64,000 bases of DNA, from contig OZ026598.1 of NCBI GenBank assembly GCA_964020085.1, positions 7,569,424-7,633,423 on the forward strand, written 5' to 3'. Position 1 is the stretch's first letter. Each line of letters opens with the position of its first letter. The position numbers and the translations under genes were made by a program. A model generated the notes under the pieces. The model saw only the letters and a list, made by a program, of their open reading frames with translations, made no database searches and was not told where the DNA came from. Source of the stretch: Micromussa lordhowensis (lineage: Eukaryota; Cnidaria; Anthozoa; Scleractinia; Lobophylliidae). This document shows positions 62,901 through 64,000 of this stretch, one piece after another.

Positions 62901-64000
62901 AGAAAAAGCCAGAAAAGTTCCTCGATTTTACATACCGAGTGAGAAATGAAGAATGGTTCAAACCTTATTGATTTAGTGGAGTACCCACGAGCTAAAGTCG
63001 GGTGGCCCTTTCCGACGGATTGTCGTTTTAATGAGAATGCCACCCAAAACCAGTGAGTGGCCATTCGAAAAAGTTGAATATAACCAATCTGCTATGCCCG
63101 GAGACGGGAGGGGGGGGGGGGGGGGAGACACTCATATAAAAAGGACGGGGAAAATTTGAAACGAACCCCCTAAGAAATACCAAGATCCTGTTTTTTGGCC
63201 GTGGCTTGAATTTGAGAGGTAAGAGGCACAATTTCTAACGCAATAAAAGGTATAGCAAAACCTTTCGCTGTGGATCTTTTGAGGCTGAACTCCCTAAGAG
63301 GAGTGCTCCCCCCCCCCCCCCAGGGCTGCTATGTCTTAGTTGTCCTAGCTGACAAAGGCGAAAACAAGCGTCATAACTGGTTGCACGATAGAGAAGGGTC
63401 TTTCTCAGATACCAGGACAATTATTTTGCCTCAGTTGTGTACCGTTTGTACCCATCGGTCTTCTGGAAAGAGACTGAGGAACTGTCAGCGAACCAGTTGG
63501 GTGTAATAAGGTTTTTTCTGTTGTCTTTCCTCTTTTTGTAGCAAAAACCTGGGAACTGTTAGCATTATACGAAGAATCACAAAATACCTTGAAAGAAATC
63601 ACGCCCTAAAACGCATAATGGCATAATGCCTTTCTTTCTGTCACGGTTTTCCAAAACTGAATAAAAAAAACATTTTTGGGGGGGAAGGGTATCTGTCGAA
63701 TTATAGAAACAGCCGTGATAGTTTAGGAGAACTGACTAAAAAGCCAAGGAAAACTCTTGCTTCTCGGCTCGTGTTCCCTCAGAATTTCAGAACATCCCTC
63801 AGAACTTTCACTCGTGTTTCCATAGCTTGATAGAAAAACGATTTTTTTTTATATTTCCCAACAGAAAAATGAAAACGTAATCACATGCTTAGCTTAGTTG
63901 TTCTCTTTGCTGTTGATAATGGCTAAACAGCTATATGGCTGTCTCATCAAGCTCATCAAAAAGCTACAAGATTACACTGTTATCTGAGTTAAAACAAAAC
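59951..64000. other. Intergenic or upstream region, no gene seen
   Basis: Only short random ORFs and homopolymers (poly-G near 63111-63125, poly-C near 63309-63321). No splice-linked coding series was recognised. Confidence 0.45.

Overview
The window is nuclear DNA of an invertebrate animal, most likely an anthozoan cnidarian such as a stony coral. This is inferred from spliced animal genes with GT-AG introns, many decayed MITE, SINE and LINE copies, and a strong excess of the palindrome ACATGT. The centrepiece is a nearly intact Polinton/Maverick (adintovirus-like) element of 20,116 bp at 22797-42912. It has 254-bp terminal inverted repeats that differ at one position and a perfect 6-bp target duplication (CTGGGA).

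Layout. 1-4600: a TIR DNA transposon without a visible transposase, holding a tRNA-derived SINE, foldbacks, a minisatellite and a Penelope-type fragment. 6287-17798 (minus): 13 exons of a WDR70-like WD-repeat gene, its 3' half lying beyond the left edge; the introns carry a piggyBac-type MITE, a LINE RT relic and a foldback. 17830-19870: dispersed repeats. 19873-22788 (minus): one uninterrupted ORF for a 971-aa secreted protein of unknown function. 22797-42912: the Polinton, inserted 8 bp upstream of that start codon. 42919-49280: repeats, including Harbinger-type and pogo-type MITEs and another tRNA-SINE. 50318-59926 (minus): a secreted collagen/C1q-TNF gene of the adipolin/erythroferrone type, with two candidate signal-peptide first exons. 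59930-64000: no gene seen.

Polinton gene order. Two arms diverge from a 70-bp AT-rich gap at 36299-36368. The leftward arm runs ORF345, penton-like protein, small basic protein, double-jelly-roll major capsid, ssDNA-binding-like protein, pX-like protein, adenain-type protease, DUF5679 protein, DUF5679+PLA2-like protein, chromodomain integrase, zinc finger, protein-primed PolB, acidic protein, VLTF3-like factor. The rightward arm runs packaging ATPase, coiled-coil protein, two fibre proteins sharing an N-terminus, a GC-rich non-coding structured block, an eIF1/SUI1-like protein, and a two-helix membrane protein. One small gene (ORF77) is antiparallel inside the leftward arm. Together these would cover replication, integration, late transcription, capsid building and maturation, packaging and attachment.

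Most unusual points: an eIF1 homologue in a Polinton, directly downstream of a 111-nt multibranched RNA-like fold closed by a perfect 10-bp stem; an integrase frame whose first catalytic Asp precedes its first ATG and which overlaps the PLA2 ORF at an A10 tract; a break in the VLTF3 frame at an A8 tract; a near-uniform AT-only box abutting start codons; and a TIR that supplies the last two codons and stop of both terminal genes.
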